A DNA stretch of 64,000 nucleotides from an uncultured bacterium (GCA_937951895.1 CALFER010000038.1:67029-131028); one strand, 5' to 3'; shown: positions 33,302 through 41,941, numbered from the stretch's first letter. A program made the numbers and translations. Notes: generated by a model not told the origin, from the letters alone.

Positions 33302-35845
33302 CTACTCCGGACCGATGCTGAATTCCTGCTGCCAGATCGGACCCATAACTTCCGAGAGATCCGGGCTGAGAAGCGCGCCATAGAGATGAAGCGATTCGAT
33401 TGAGAAGGTGATCGGATCGGTGAAGTTGAAATGCAGGATCGGAACCGTCGTCCAGCCGGATGGGACGGAAAGGGGTTCGAAATCAAATGTCTGAGACCAG
33501 GAGGGGTGGAAGAAATACTCACCCTGTATCTCGAGGCATGAAACGACAACGGCGGAATCCAGCGGCTCGGAGGGATTACAGATTTCCAGATCGAACAGGA
33601 ACGGCATCCCGGACGTGAAATGCGTTGCATTCAGAGTGCCGGTGGTTTCCCATTCCGTGCAATTCGTCTGGTTATTCGGAGTATGCAGAATCACATCGCC
33701 TTCCATGATTCGTGTCTCCACACAGGCAGGTTTCATTCCCCCGGGGAGGCCGAGCAAGGCGGTTTCGACATGAATATTCGTTCTTCTCCAAACCAATTCG
33801 GGAGTCCACGCAGTGTCCTTCTTCCAGATGGTCATCGATTCCATGCCATCCCAACTACCGGCGGCAGAGGTCCACACCGTATCGTCTGCGGTCACCAGTA
33901 AGCCAGGCTGATACATCGTCATCATCGGCGCAATCTGCTCGAAGGACCAACCGGAGTTCGTCCGTGTTGCCTGGAATAGTGCATTGTATTGAATGAATGC
34001 TGCATGCGGGTATTCAAGATCATCGAATACCAGCTTTGCATTGGATAATTGATTGGTCGTGATATCGATCGTTCGAGTTTCAATTTCCCAACCCGAGTCC
34101 CCCAGTGTCCCATAATACATGGCGTTGACTTCCTGCGTACCGATGGATGTTCGACCGATGCTGAAGAAGTGAATCGTCCCATCCGGACTTTTTTCCAGAT
34201 CGACTGTGGCCCCGAATACTTGATCGTATTGCGAACCGAGATCGATCGGTTGATCCACCCATCCGTCGGATGTATAGAATGCATGTCGCAAGGCAACTCG
34301 ATTTTCCAGATCCGACTGGAAGTAGACAGCATGGGGCGATCCGTCCATCGAGTAGACGAGTTTTCGTGAACAAGTTGTTTCCGTCACATGTCGCACAAGC
34401 TGACGTGACCAAACTCCGTCTTTCCGTTCCCATAGAAACAGATCAAACGCGGATGTCCCATCAAAAAACTGAAGCAGTATTCCGATGTTTCCGAAGGGAT
34501 CCAGGGCGATATCGATTTCGTCCGTATTACTAACCCCGTCCTGAAGGGTATGGATCTGAGAAACATCAGACTCACGAGTCGCGATTTTCAATTGTGAAGG
34601 AGTGAGGAACGCACAATAAATCGTGCCGTCGGGATCGGCGCAGGCAGAGGCTGCGCGAATCTGTCCCCCTCCCGATTTAATGTGTGTCAATGTCCAACCG
34701 TCCGTTCCTTTCATCCCATAGTACAACATCTGATCATCTTCCACGTTTCGATGCACCACGATGGCGGTCTGCAGAAATCCCGATCGATCATATCCGGCAG
34801 CAATCGATCCCCCCTCACCGGTTTCAAGAATCCGAGTCTCGGAGTTCCAGTTGTCACCGACTTTCCAAGCCTGCACGAGATTCTGTCCGGATGAAAAGAA
34901 CAGGTGCGACGTGTCGGTCTCGTCGATCAGCAGTTCCGCTCCCGGATCCGATATCTCCATCACGCCATCGAAGGGGTACCCGCTGATCCATCCGGATGAG
35001 GTGCGCGTTCCGTAGAGCAGTCGAATCGGTCCGCCACGCGCGCCGTACGACGCGAGAACCCGGGGTTGTCCGGACGAGTCCTTCACGAGTCTGATCGAAG
35101 TGAACTTCTGGAAGATGTCGAGTGTCTCTATTGTTTCCGGGGTGCCGTTCGCCACAACCGGGCTCATGTAGTGCAACATGCAGGGACTCCCCGATGTCGC
35201 ATACCAGGCACTGAAGGCTATTCCGAGAACCCCCGGAGAGGTCTCCATCACGGCGATATTGTCAAAAAGGGTCGAAGCGGTGTACACAACTTCGGACTGT
35301 AAACCCGAAGGAGTGGTGTAAAGGTGCATCAGATCCACGTGTAACGACTCGATCAGCTTCATGTAAAACACATGAATGCACCCTGTCGAGTCCTTGAAAA
35401 AACCGACATTTTCAATGCATTGACCGGACGAATCGAGTGTCGCTGTATTCCAGGCCGAACCCGTGAATATCGCCAGTTTGACGGATCGGGTTGACAGATC
35501 GGTGAACACAATGATGGGATGATCCGAGTCGTCGAGCAGAGCACTCAGACCGGAAGCCGGAGATTCGCTGATCTCGTAAGTGATCCACTCGTTTCCCGAA
35601 TGATACATCGCCTGCACCGTGTCACCGGAGAGGAAAATCCAGGGATTGTTCTGAGCATCGAACAGGAGCGTATTCTGACCGGACAGTTCGAAGTTGTCCT
35701 GCCTGAAGAGATACTCTGAAGACCAGTTCGTCGAGGCCTGAACGTTTCCCATGATCGATGTCAGGCATGTAAACAGAACAAGGCAAATGAAAACGAACCG
35801 GGCATGCGTGGATGGAAATACACACAATCCCAACATCGATTTCAT
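33302..35845 (-). CDS. Secreted propeller-like repeat protein with shared C-terminal domain (copy B)
   Basis: 847 aa. GGGAGG lies 10 nt before the ATG at 35845, with a signal peptide after (FVFICLVLFTCLTSIMG). The body repeats the pattern of copy A: LLFDAQNNPWIFLSG, ALLDDSDHPIIVFTD, IALDPFGNIGILLQF, LVYSMDGSPHAVYFQ. The C terminus (IQGEYFFHPSWS ... IESLHLYGALLSPDLSEVMG) is the shared domain. Unlike the Thr/Pro-linked proteins it has no low-complexity linker. Function unknown; likely secreted or surface-bound. Confidence 0.75.
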   Translation of the reverse strand: MKSMLGLCVFPSTHARFVFICLVLFTCLTSIMGNVQASTNWSSEYLFRQDNFELSGQNTLLFDAQNNPWIFLSGDTVQAMYHSGNEWITYEISESPASGLSALLDDSDHPIIVFTDLSTRSVKLAIFTGSAWNTATLDSSGQCIENVGFFKDSTGCIHVFYMKLIESLHVDLMHLYTTPSGLQSEVVYTASTLFDNIAVMETSPGVLGIAFSAWYATSGSPCMLHYMSPVVANGTPETIETLDIFQKFTSIRLVKDSSGQPRVLASYGARGGPIRLLYGTRTSSGWISGYPFDGVMEISDPGAELLIDETDTSHLFFSSGQNLVQAWKVGDNWNSETRILETGEGGSIAAGYDRSGFLQTAIVVHRNVEDDQMLYYGMKGTDGWTLTHIKSGGGQIRAASACADPDGTIYCAFLTPSQLKIATRESDVSQIHTLQDGVSNTDEIDIALDPFGNIGILLQFFDGTSAFDLFLWERKDGVWSRQLVRHVTETTCSRKLVYSMDGSPHAVYFQSDLENRVALRHAFYTSDGWVDQPIDLGSQYDQVFGATVDLEKSPDGTIHFFSIGRTSIGTQEVNAMYYGTLGDSGWEIETRTIDITTNQLSNAKLVFDDLEYPHAAFIQYNALFQATRTNSGWSFEQIAPMMTMYQPGLLVTADDTVWTSAAGSWDGMESMTIWKKDTAWTPELVWRRTNIHVETALLGLPGGMKPACVETRIMEGDVILHTPNNQTNCTEWETTGTLNATHFTSGMPFLFDLEICNPSEPLDSAVVVSCLEIQGEYFFHPSWSQTFDFEPLSVPSGWTTVPILHFNFTDPITFSIESLHLYGALLSPDLSEVMGPIWQQEFSIGPE

Positions 35846-35867
35846 ATCAGGATCCTCCCTCGTCAGA

Positions 35868-35896
35868 ATTATACGAATCATACGGAGCTATGGCAA
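35868..35896 (-). promoter_or_regulatory. Promoter of secreted repeat protein B
   Basis: Minus strand TTGCCA (35896-35891), 17 bp, perfect TATAAT (35873-35868), 23 nt before the ATG. Confidence 0.7.
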
Positions 35897-36045
35897 ACCG
35901 AGTCAGATCGGAAATGCTCACGATCAGTTACATCCAGCATTTACATCAGCATTCGATCAACCCCGTCACGACATTCATATATTTATTGATCATCACCTGT
36001 AAATCACAAAAAGCCTCATCGATATTTATATTTTTAATTTTTCTA

Positions 36046-36074
36046 TTGACTTTTTCAATTTTCGAGATTACTTT
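36046..36074 (+). promoter_or_regulatory. Promoter of the SHOCT-like gene
   Basis: TTGACT (36046-36051), 17 bp, TACTTT (36069-36074), inside a markedly AT-rich stretch (about 35990-36080) that contrasts with the rest of the window. Confidence 0.6.
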
Positions 36075-36109
36075 ATTTATCGTGATGGGATTTCACCAGG
36101 AGGAATCAG

Positions 36110-36493
36110 ATGGAAAACGAAAAAACACGCATTTTGAAAATGGTCGAAGCCGGCAAACTGTCGGCCGAAGAAGCATTCAAACTGATGGATGCCATGAACA
36201 GCCCTGCGGCAGCGACCGAGATCGCCGTCAAGGAACCAACCGGGAAGGCGCGGTTTCTGCGAATCCGGGTGTTCGACAAGAACCGCCAGAAAGCCAAAGT
36301 GAATATCTCACTCCCGCTCTTCCTCGTCAGAGGTCTCGCCAAAATCATCCCCGCATCCGCCCAGATGCACCTGAACGACAAGCAGATCAATCTGGACCAG
36401 ATCATGTCTCTCGTGGATCAGGCTGCCGGAACCAAACTGATCGAAGTCGATGACGACGACGAAAACGAACGGGTGGAAATTGTGATCGAGTAG
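36110..36493 (+). CDS. Small cytoplasmic protein with SHOCT-like N terminus
   Basis: 127 aa. AGGAGG precedes the ATG by 7 nt. Residues 5-30 (ILKMVEAGKLSAEEAFKLMDAM) match the SHOCT-like helical hairpin found at the N terminus of YvlB/LiaX-type proteins, which often occurs in oligomerising or membrane-stress proteins. The middle (KARFLRIRVFDKNRQKAKVNISLPLFL) resembles a short adhesin-like beta segment; the C terminus is very acidic (DDDDENERVEIVIE). No membrane helix. Role unknown. Confidence 0.65.
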   Translation: MENEKTRILKMVEAGKLSAEEAFKLMDAMNSPAAATEIAVKEPTGKARFLRIRVFDKNRQKAKVNISLPLFLVRGLAKIIPASAQMHLNDKQINLDQIMSLVDQAAGTKLIEVDDDDENERVEIVIE

Positions 36494-36519
36494 CCCGTCG
36501 GACAATCAATCCGAACGGG
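36494..36519. terminator. Hairpin between convergent genes
   Basis: CCCGT-CGGA (36494-36502) can pair with TCCG-A-ACGGG (36510-36519) around a 7-nt loop with one bulge. It lacks a T tract, so it is only a weak terminator candidate. Confidence 0.25.
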
Positions 36520-36521
36520 TC

Positions 36522-37535
36522 TCAGAGTCTGACCGCGGCCCCGCCCCAGGTCAGTCCGCCGCCGAATGCGACAAACAACACGGTCTGCCCCGGTTTGATC
36601 CGCCCGGTATCGCGCGCTTCCGCAAGAGCGATCGGGATGGACGCAGATGAGGTGTTCCCGATATGCGGCAGATTGATGAAGAACTTGCTGTCGTAGTCGA
36701 TTCCCAGGCGTTTGGCGACGGATTCCAGAATCCGGGTGTTGGCCTGATGCGGTATCACAAGATCGATGTCCTCAGGAGTCAGATTCCCGTGTTCCAGGGC
36801 TTTCTTTGCACTTTCAACCAGATTCGAGACGGCAAACTTATACACTTCGTTGCCCTTCATCTGCACATAATGCAGTTTCGCATCGATGCTCGCATGCGAT
36901 GCCGGCATCTCAGTGCCTCCCGCTGGAATCGTGATCAGCTCCTTCTGCCGGCCATCCGATCGGAAGTAGTACCCCAGCAATCCATTCCCGTTGCGGGCGG
37001 CCCCCATCACCACGGCTCCGGCACCGTCACCGAACAGAACACAGGTCGCCCGGTCTTCCATGTTGATGCATCGCGAGAGCAATTCACTGCCGACGACGAC
37101 GACATGTCGGGCAGCCCCGGAAAGAATCAGAGAATTCGCCACGATCATCCCGTAGATGAAGCCGGTGCAGGCGGCATTGAGATCGAAAGCGGCGGCATTC
37201 AACGCACCGATCTTCTCTTGAACGATCACGGCGGTCGACGGGATCTGCCGATCCTGCGTGCAGGTCGCGATAATCAGTACATCGATGTCCATAGGTTCCA
37301 GACCCGCGTCCCGGATGGCCCGACTCGCCGCACCGGCAGCGAAATCCGAGTTCATTTCAGTGGGTAACGCGAAATGACGCTCACGAATCCCCGTCCGCTC
37401 ACGGATCCACTCATCCGACGTTTCAACGATCTGCTCAAAATAATGATTATCCAACACCCGGTCAGGCAATGCGGAGCCAATTCCCAGAATGGCTGAGCGT
37501 GTGATTGACTTCGATGAATTCATCTCTAGTTCCAT
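36522..37535 (-). CDS. fabH: 3-oxoacyl-ACP synthase III (KAS III)
   Basis: 337 aa, normal length. Catalytic triad visible: Cys123 in NAACTGFIYG, His in VIPHQANTRI and Asn in GNTSSASIPIAL; GDGAGAVV and the C-terminal FGGGLTWGGAAVR are typical. It condenses acyl-CoA with malonyl-ACP to start fatty-acid synthesis in the cytoplasm. Starts at 37535 and 37523 are both possible; neither has a strong RBS. It stands alone, not in a fab cluster, and has a long structured upstream region. Confidence 0.93.
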   Translation of the reverse strand: MELEMNSSKSITRSAILGIGSALPDRVLDNHYFEQIVETSDEWIRERTGIRERHFALPTEMNSDFAAGAASRAIRDAGLEPMDIDVLIIATCTQDRQIPSTAVIVQEKIGALNAAAFDLNAACTGFIYGMIVANSLILSGAARHVVVVGSELLSRCINMEDRATCVLFGDGAGAVVMGAARNGNGLLGYYFRSDGRQKELITIPAGGTEMPASHASIDAKLHYVQMKGNEVYKFAVSNLVESAKKALEHGNLTPEDIDLVIPHQANTRILESVAKRLGIDYDSKFFINLPHIGNTSSASIPIALAEARDTGRIKPGQTVLFVAFGGGLTWGGAAVRL

Positions 37536-37551
37536 GGCAATTTGATCCCAT

Positions 37552-37597
37552 AAAAAATAAGCCCGGACGAAGTAGGTGTTTCCGTGACGCCCGGGCT
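37552..37597 (-). terminator. Intrinsic terminator (operon end or fabH attenuator)
   Basis: On the minus strand AGCCCGG (37597-37591) pairs with CCGGGCT (37566-37560), followed by TTA and six T (37557-37552). It lies 17 nt before the fabH start and 322 nt after the M48 protease stop, so it either ends the protease operon or attenuates fabH. Confidence 0.6.
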
Positions 37598-37607
37598 GGT
37601 TTTCGTG

Positions 37608-37711
37608 TTCCCTGAGATCTTCGAACGAGCCGACGACCTTCGTCGGTGGACCCCACGGCGCCGCGCGGGAAAAGTTGGTGTGGGGTGTTCCGATCCCGGG
37701 ATGCCGGAGAA
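37608..37711 (-). ncRNA. Candidate structured RNA or leader (three-way junction)
   Basis: Within the 383-nt gene-free gap 37536-37918. On the minus strand 37711-37700 pairs with 37619-37608 (10 of 12 pairs); inside, CGGAAC (37692-37687) with GTTCG (37626-37622); and two hairpins, ACCCCAC/GTGGGGT (37686-37680, 37656-37650) and CCGACGA/TCGTCGG (37646-37640, 37636-37630). A terminator follows. No Rfam family recognised: TPP and 6S RNA were considered and not supported. The remaining gap (37740-37918) shows nothing clear. Confidence 0.35.
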
Positions 37712-37718
37712 ATACTTA

Positions 37719-37735
37719 TTCAATTCTCGTGCCAA
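37719..37735 (-). promoter_or_regulatory. Sigma54-like promoter box upstream of the RNA candidate
   Basis: Minus strand TTGGCACGAGAATTGAA: the -24 half matches TGGCACG perfectly and the spacing is right, but the -12 half is TTGAA instead of TTGCA. It would start a transcript near 37708, at the edge of the structured region. Confidence 0.25.
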
Positions 37736-37918
37736 GCAATTCGATCCGGTGAATCGCTTAATCTCCGAGCCGGAATTACAGACACATCCCATTGAGTTCG
37801 TAATCTTTTTCAGGTTTCGATATGGAACGGCCCGCCAGCCGCTACCGAGACCTGAGGTGTGTCAATCGCGCAACGCCATGCGCAGAAGCGCGAAGCATCG
37901 TTCGCAGCGATCTGTCTC

Positions 37919-39178
37919 TCAGATAACTCCCGCCTGACTCATTGCAGATGCCTGCGCGTCACCCATCATATGCTCAGTCCGGCATCTCAGACACCGGATA
38001 CGCGGCAGTCTGCACGCGGGCGGCACCTTCAGAGACGCGCCACAATCACATGCGATGTAGCGGTACTGCTTCGATTTCCAGATCGCATCCCGCGTCTCAC
38101 GCGCCCGGTCGATCGACGATTCATCGCCACCTGCCCCGCCTGCGATCGCAGCCGGCAGAATGGCTGATATCTGCGCGAGAGCCGATGCGGGAATCGATGA
38201 GGTTTTCGCTCCGGTCACCTTCCGGAACGCCTGATCATAGGATTGCAGGAATGTCCCTGAAACCCCCGGCCCCGCATTCATCTCCCGCAAGATCCGCACC
38301 CGCTCGGTCACCGGAGGATGCGTGCTGAAAAGCCCCTGGACCGATCGGGTCTTTTCAAGCGGATTGACCACACACATCGGTGCCACGACCCGATTGATCC
38401 TGGGGGACTTCAACACCGAAAGACCGATCTTTTCGAGCGCCCGGGCCAGGCCGTCCGGCAACCGCGTGAACTCGACGGCCGACGCATCCGCCAGATACTC
38501 GCGCTTGCGCGACGCCGCCATGTAGATCAGACGCGCCAGAATCGGCGCCAGTATCATCAACGCCAGCCCGACGACCAGAATAATGATCTGCGCCTGCCCG
38601 CTGTCGGAACTCCGGCTCCGCCGCCGCCCCCCGCCATAAAACAAACTCCTCACCGTAATGTCCGCAATCAGCACGATCGCCCCCATCATCACACCGATCA
38701 TCGTCATGAACAGAATGTCGCGGTTCCGCACATGCGCGATCTCATGCGCCATCACCCCCTGCAACTCATCCCGATCCAGCATGTTGAGGAGACCCGAGGT
38801 GATCGCAACGGCGGCATGAGCAGGATCCCTGCCGATCGAAAAGGCATTGGGCGCCGGATCGTCGATGATGTAGATATCCGGCATCGACGGGAGCATCGAG
38901 GCAATCGTCATTTCCTCGACGACATTGAACAGTTTCGGATGGTCCTCCTTCGAGATCTTCGTGGCTCCGGACACCGCCAGAAAGATTGTCCTGCCCTGGA
39001 AATACGCCACAAGACTCAGGATGATCCACACGACCGCGGCAACGGCGATTCCTGACACGCCCATGCCGGGCCCGACAAGCAACTCACCCGCAAGATAGCC
39101 GATCGCAATTAACAGACCGGCCATCACGACAACAAGTATCGCAGATTTTCTCCGATTGGACTGAATGATCTCCCACAC
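37919..39178 (-). CDS. M48-family membrane zinc metalloprotease (HtpX-like) with C-terminal zinc ribbon
   Basis: 419 aa. Two N-terminal helices (about 13-34 and 43-62), HEIAH at 145-149 (VMAHEIAHVRNRD), and further helices at about 158-180 and 205-228. The ~45 C-terminal residues add CDCGASLKVPPACRLPRIRCLRC, a zinc-ribbon-like element not found in HtpX. M48 proteases degrade misfolded membrane proteins or process peptides. It follows lemA in an operon, a pairing common in many bacteria (LemA plus M48). Confidence 0.9.
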   Translation of the reverse strand: MWEIIQSNRRKSAILVVVMAGLLIAIGYLAGELLVGPGMGVSGIAVAAVVWIILSLVAYFQGRTIFLAVSGATKISKEDHPKLFNVVEEMTIASMLPSMPDIYIIDDPAPNAFSIGRDPAHAAVAITSGLLNMLDRDELQGVMAHEIAHVRNRDILFMTMIGVMMGAIVLIADITVRSLFYGGGRRRSRSSDSGQAQIIILVVGLALMILAPILARLIYMAASRKREYLADASAVEFTRLPDGLARALEKIGLSVLKSPRINRVVAPMCVVNPLEKTRSVQGLFSTHPPVTERVRILREMNAGPGVSGTFLQSYDQAFRKVTGAKTSSIPASALAQISAILPAAIAGGAGGDESSIDRARETRDAIWKSKQYRYIACDCGASLKVPPACRLPRIRCLRCRTEHMMGDAQASAMSQAGVI

Positions 39179-39214
39179 GTTCCGAATCCCGTTCTGATGC
39201 CGACCGGAAGCCGA

Positions 39215-39766
39215 TCAGAATGACACTTTCGGAACAGCACGCTCTTCCGGAGTTTCAATCTCGAAGAATTCAGACGCCTTGAAATTGAACATCCCGGCAA
39301 TGATGTTGGTCGGGACCATCTCGATCTTGTTGTTGTACCGCATGGTCGAATCATTATACGCCTGACGGGCGAACGAAATGCGGTTTTCAGTCGAGGTCAG
39401 CTCTTCCTGCAACGCAAGAAAGTTCTGGTTGGCCTTGAGATCCGGGTACGACTCGGCCAGAGCAAACAGTGACTTCAACGTGTTGGTCAGCATGCCCTCT
39501 GCCTTGCCGGATTCCGCCGCACCCTGCGCATTCATGGCCGCGGAACGCGCCTGAACCACCGCCTCCAGCGTTTCCCGCTCATGCTTGACATACCCTTTCA
39601 CGGTCTCGATCAGATTCGGAATGAGATCATGTCGACGCTTGAGCTGCACATCGATTTGCGACCAGGCATTGCGCACCATGTTCCGCGCAGCGACCAGACC
39701 ATTGTAAAGGCCGAAAACCCAGAGAACGATCACCACAAGAACCGCAATAAGAATCAAGAATGGCAT
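39215..39766 (-). CDS. lemA: LemA family protein
   Basis: 183 aa, usual length. N-terminal membrane helix (LILIAVLVVIVLWVFGLY), then the conserved helical body NAWSQIDVQLKRRHDLIPNLIETVKGYVKHE and LTSTENRISFARQAYND. GGGAGG precedes the ATG. LemA proteins are membrane-anchored four-helix bundles of unclear function, often next to M48 proteases, as here. Confidence 0.94.
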   Translation of the reverse strand: MPFLILIAVLVVIVLWVFGLYNGLVAARNMVRNAWSQIDVQLKRRHDLIPNLIETVKGYVKHERETLEAVVQARSAAMNAQGAAESGKAEGMLTNTLKSLFALAESYPDLKANQNFLALQEELTSTENRISFARQAYNDSTMRYNNKIEMVPTNIIAGMFNFKASEFFEIETPEERAVPKVSF

Positions 39767-39802
39767 AGCGAACCTCCCTTGAGGATGGTTACGACTGACG
39801 CA

Positions 39803-40216
39803 TCATGAACGGTCGGCGCGATCGAGCGCCTCCCCGAGAAACTCGGCGATGGTGCGAACCGGCGCTTCGAGATCGGTTCGGCCGGATCCGAGCGCGACGG
39901 CGATCCGGGACATCTCACCGGCATCGAACCAGACCCCGTCACCGTTCGGACACCGATCGACAATCACGTCACCCGGCATGCTCCGCTTATCCATCAGTTT
40001 CAGGCACAGCGGACAGCGGCGGCGGGCTTCGTGAACGAGAGTCTGAACTTCCATGAAATTCGGCTGCCGAAGTCCTTCCGGCATGCCGGCGTGCTCGAGC
40101 AGCAGACGGATTTCTTCGGCATCGAACCACACTCCCATGCACGTCGGGCAGTAATCGAGTTCAATCCGGTGATACTCGAAGACAACCATGCAAGACTGGC
40201 AGACCGGGCAATCCAT
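39803..40216 (-). CDS. Double zf-TFIIB zinc-ribbon protein
   Basis: 137 aa. Two zf-TFIIB-like repeats: CPVC...YCPTCMGVWFDAEEI (residues ~3-37) and CPLC...RCPNGDGVWFDAGEM (~68-104). In the second the fourth Cys is replaced (CPNG). The C-terminal region is helical. First gene of the operon with lemA and the zinc-ribbon-bearing M48 protease. No RBS; see the adjacent promoter. Confidence 0.85.
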   Translation of the reverse strand: MDCPVCQSCMVVFEYHRIELDYCPTCMGVWFDAEEIRLLLEHAGMPEGLRQPNFMEVQTLVHEARRRCPLCLKLMDKRSMPGDVIVDRCPNGDGVWFDAGEMSRIAVALGSGRTDLEAPVRTIAEFLGEALDRADRS

Positions 40217-40224
40217 AGAGGTAG

Positions 40225-40253
40225 ATTATAAGTCGATCGGCCCTGAAACGCAA
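40225..40253 (-). promoter_or_regulatory. Promoter directly abutting the zinc-ribbon gene (leaderless candidate)
   Basis: Minus strand TTGCGT (40253-40248), 17 bp, perfect TATAAT (40230-40225), then 8 nt to the ATG at 40216 with no Shine-Dalgarno between. Confidence 0.6.
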
Positions 40254-40408
40254 ACCGATCCACCGATTACACAGATTTGTCGGATTTGGTTGTGCGTTGC
40301 CGGTTCTCATCAGCGTTCTGCATCGCTTCGATGCGATTACAGGAGAATCGCTCAATCGTGCATTTCATGTCCGGCTGTGATAGTCACTCTGTCAGGGGCA
40401 AGGCCATC

Positions 40409-41496
40409 ATGAATCACCTTGATCGCTTTCATGAGATTCTCCGGCACCGTGGAATGCGAAACAGCGCCATTCACGGCATCCGCCGCATGTTGGCATACCG
40501 GAACATCACTCTGTTCGGCCCGGATATGATCCGCATCAACCCGATGAGTGCGATCTGCAACCACCGATGCTCCATGTGCTGGCTCCAGACGATCCCCGAA
40601 GACACCCGGAAAAACCTCATCCGACAAGACCAGCACGAACGGATGAACGCACCGGACTACGACAGGCTTCTCCGGAGCATGCCTGCAGGCCTCCGCGAGG
40701 TCAATGTCGTCGGTGGAGGCGAACCACTCCTCCACCCGGAAATCCACTCGATATTCCGATCGATCAAACGTCGCGGCTACCGCGGAAGTCTCATCACGAA
40801 CGGCACGAATCTGACTCCGGAACTCGCGGAAGACCTGACCAATATCCAATGGGACCATATCCGGATATCTATCAGCGCAGGCGACCGTGACACGTATCAT
40901 CGGGTTCAGGGTGTGGATCGATTCGACCGCCTGATCCGGAACGTTCGCATCCTGAACCGATTCCGATCCACGAAATCCCGTCCGCGCATGCATCTGTCCG
41001 TGTTTCACGTTCTTCAGAGGGACAACATCTCAAATCCATCATTGCTGTTCGGGATTGCCGAGCAATTGGAAGCCGATTTTATTGAATTCGACCCGTTGAT
41101 TCCTCTGAATCCTGATTTGGCGCTGAGTCACGACGAACTGGCAACAGCGATCGAATTGCTGCCGAAAACAGCCGCCCGCTCATCTGTCCCGAGTAATGTT
41201 TCTGAAATAGTATCGAATCTCAGAAAGCAACTCGAAGTCAACGACATCCGGACCGCCTTCATTCCGGCCCGCAGATGCTCGGTCGGATACGATCAATGCT
41301 TCATCCAGCAAACGGCGATGTGTATCCCTGTTGTTTCAGCGATGAAAAGATGGGTAATGTAAAATCTGCATCATTCAGGGAAATCTGGCAGGGGGAGGAG
41401 TTTGAGGCGTTCCGTCGACGCCTGATGAACGGGAAATTCGCGTATTACTGCATCGAGAAACAATGTTCGCTGCCGAGCGTGCTGCTGAACCGTTAG
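40409..41496 (+). pseudogene. Radical SAM/SPASM protein with a frameshift before the SPASM half
   Basis: Frame from the ATG at 40409 carries the radical SAM core (CNHRCSMC, VVGGGEPLLHPE) and ends RRCSVGYDQCFIQ before running out of homology, stopping at 41362. The SPASM-like tail continues in another frame (41275-41496): NGDVYPCCFSDEKMGN ... FREIWQG. A single missing base near 41310 (expected ...CCAAACGGC, found ...CAAACGGC) restores one protein of ~360 aa. Either a real frameshift mutation or an assembly/sequencing error. Paralogue of the intact gene at 50502. SPASM proteins hold extra Fe-S clusters and modify peptides or proteins. Confidence 0.75.
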
Positions 41497-41511
41497 ATCC
41501 CGATCACCCTA

Positions 41512-41889
41512 TCAGCCGTTGGCAGGAATCTCCTCAACCGGAACGATCAGCCCCGTTCCACGATCGATCGCGTCCAGCGTGAACTCCGATTCGGTCACCC
41601 GAAAGTACACTTCGATCCGACACTCGCCACGGGGGCACGCAGGAAAATCGTGAACCCGATACTCCGCCATTTTGACGCAATCCGACACATCCGACGCGGA
41701 GTCATCCCCGAAATACATGGAAATCCGGATGGTTGTCTGCTGATCTTCCGTCGTGCCGAACATCCGGGTTCTGACCGCTGGAACCCTGTCCCCGCGATGG
41801 TGGATCGGAACAAATTTGGACTCCAGCGCTTCCAGCCCGATCGCCCCTGCCAAACGCCCATTTTCGACCCACAAGGTGCGCAGCTTCAT
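41512..41889 (-). CDS. Stand-alone Hsp70 (DnaK) substrate-binding domain protein
   Basis: 125 aa. GAGGAGG lies 8 nt before the ATG at 41889. The sequence follows the DnaK peptide-binding beta-sandwich: GLEALESKFVPIHHRGDRVP (DnaK SLGIETLGG...T.IPT), FGTTEDQQTTIRISMYFGDD (DnaK F...ADNQT.VEI.VLQGE), CVKMAEYRVHDFPACPRGEC (DnaK LG.F.L..IPPAPRG), EVYFRVTESEFTLDAIDRGTG (DnaK VTFDID.NGIL.VSA.DK.TG). There is no nucleotide-binding domain or lid. Known Hsp70s need the ATPase domain to control binding, so this may be a co-chaperone, decoy or dedicated scaffold. It has its own promoter. Confidence 0.85.
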   Translation of the reverse strand: MKLRTLWVENGRLAGAIGLEALESKFVPIHHRGDRVPAVRTRMFGTTEDQQTTIRISMYFGDDSASDVSDCVKMAEYRVHDFPACPRGECRIEVYFRVTESEFTLDAIDRGTGLIVPVEEIPANG

Positions 41890-41941
41890 TAAACTCCTCC
41901 TCGTGCGTTCAATCGTGAGATCTCTGAATTTCAGTGAGTCT

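Noticed and set aside
37560..37740. TPP riboswitch or 6S RNA upstream of fabH
   Set aside because: A CTGAGAT match on the plus strand lacks the second TPP core, and the stem resembles 6S only at its ends while lacking the long central bubble; kept only as an unclassified structured RNA.
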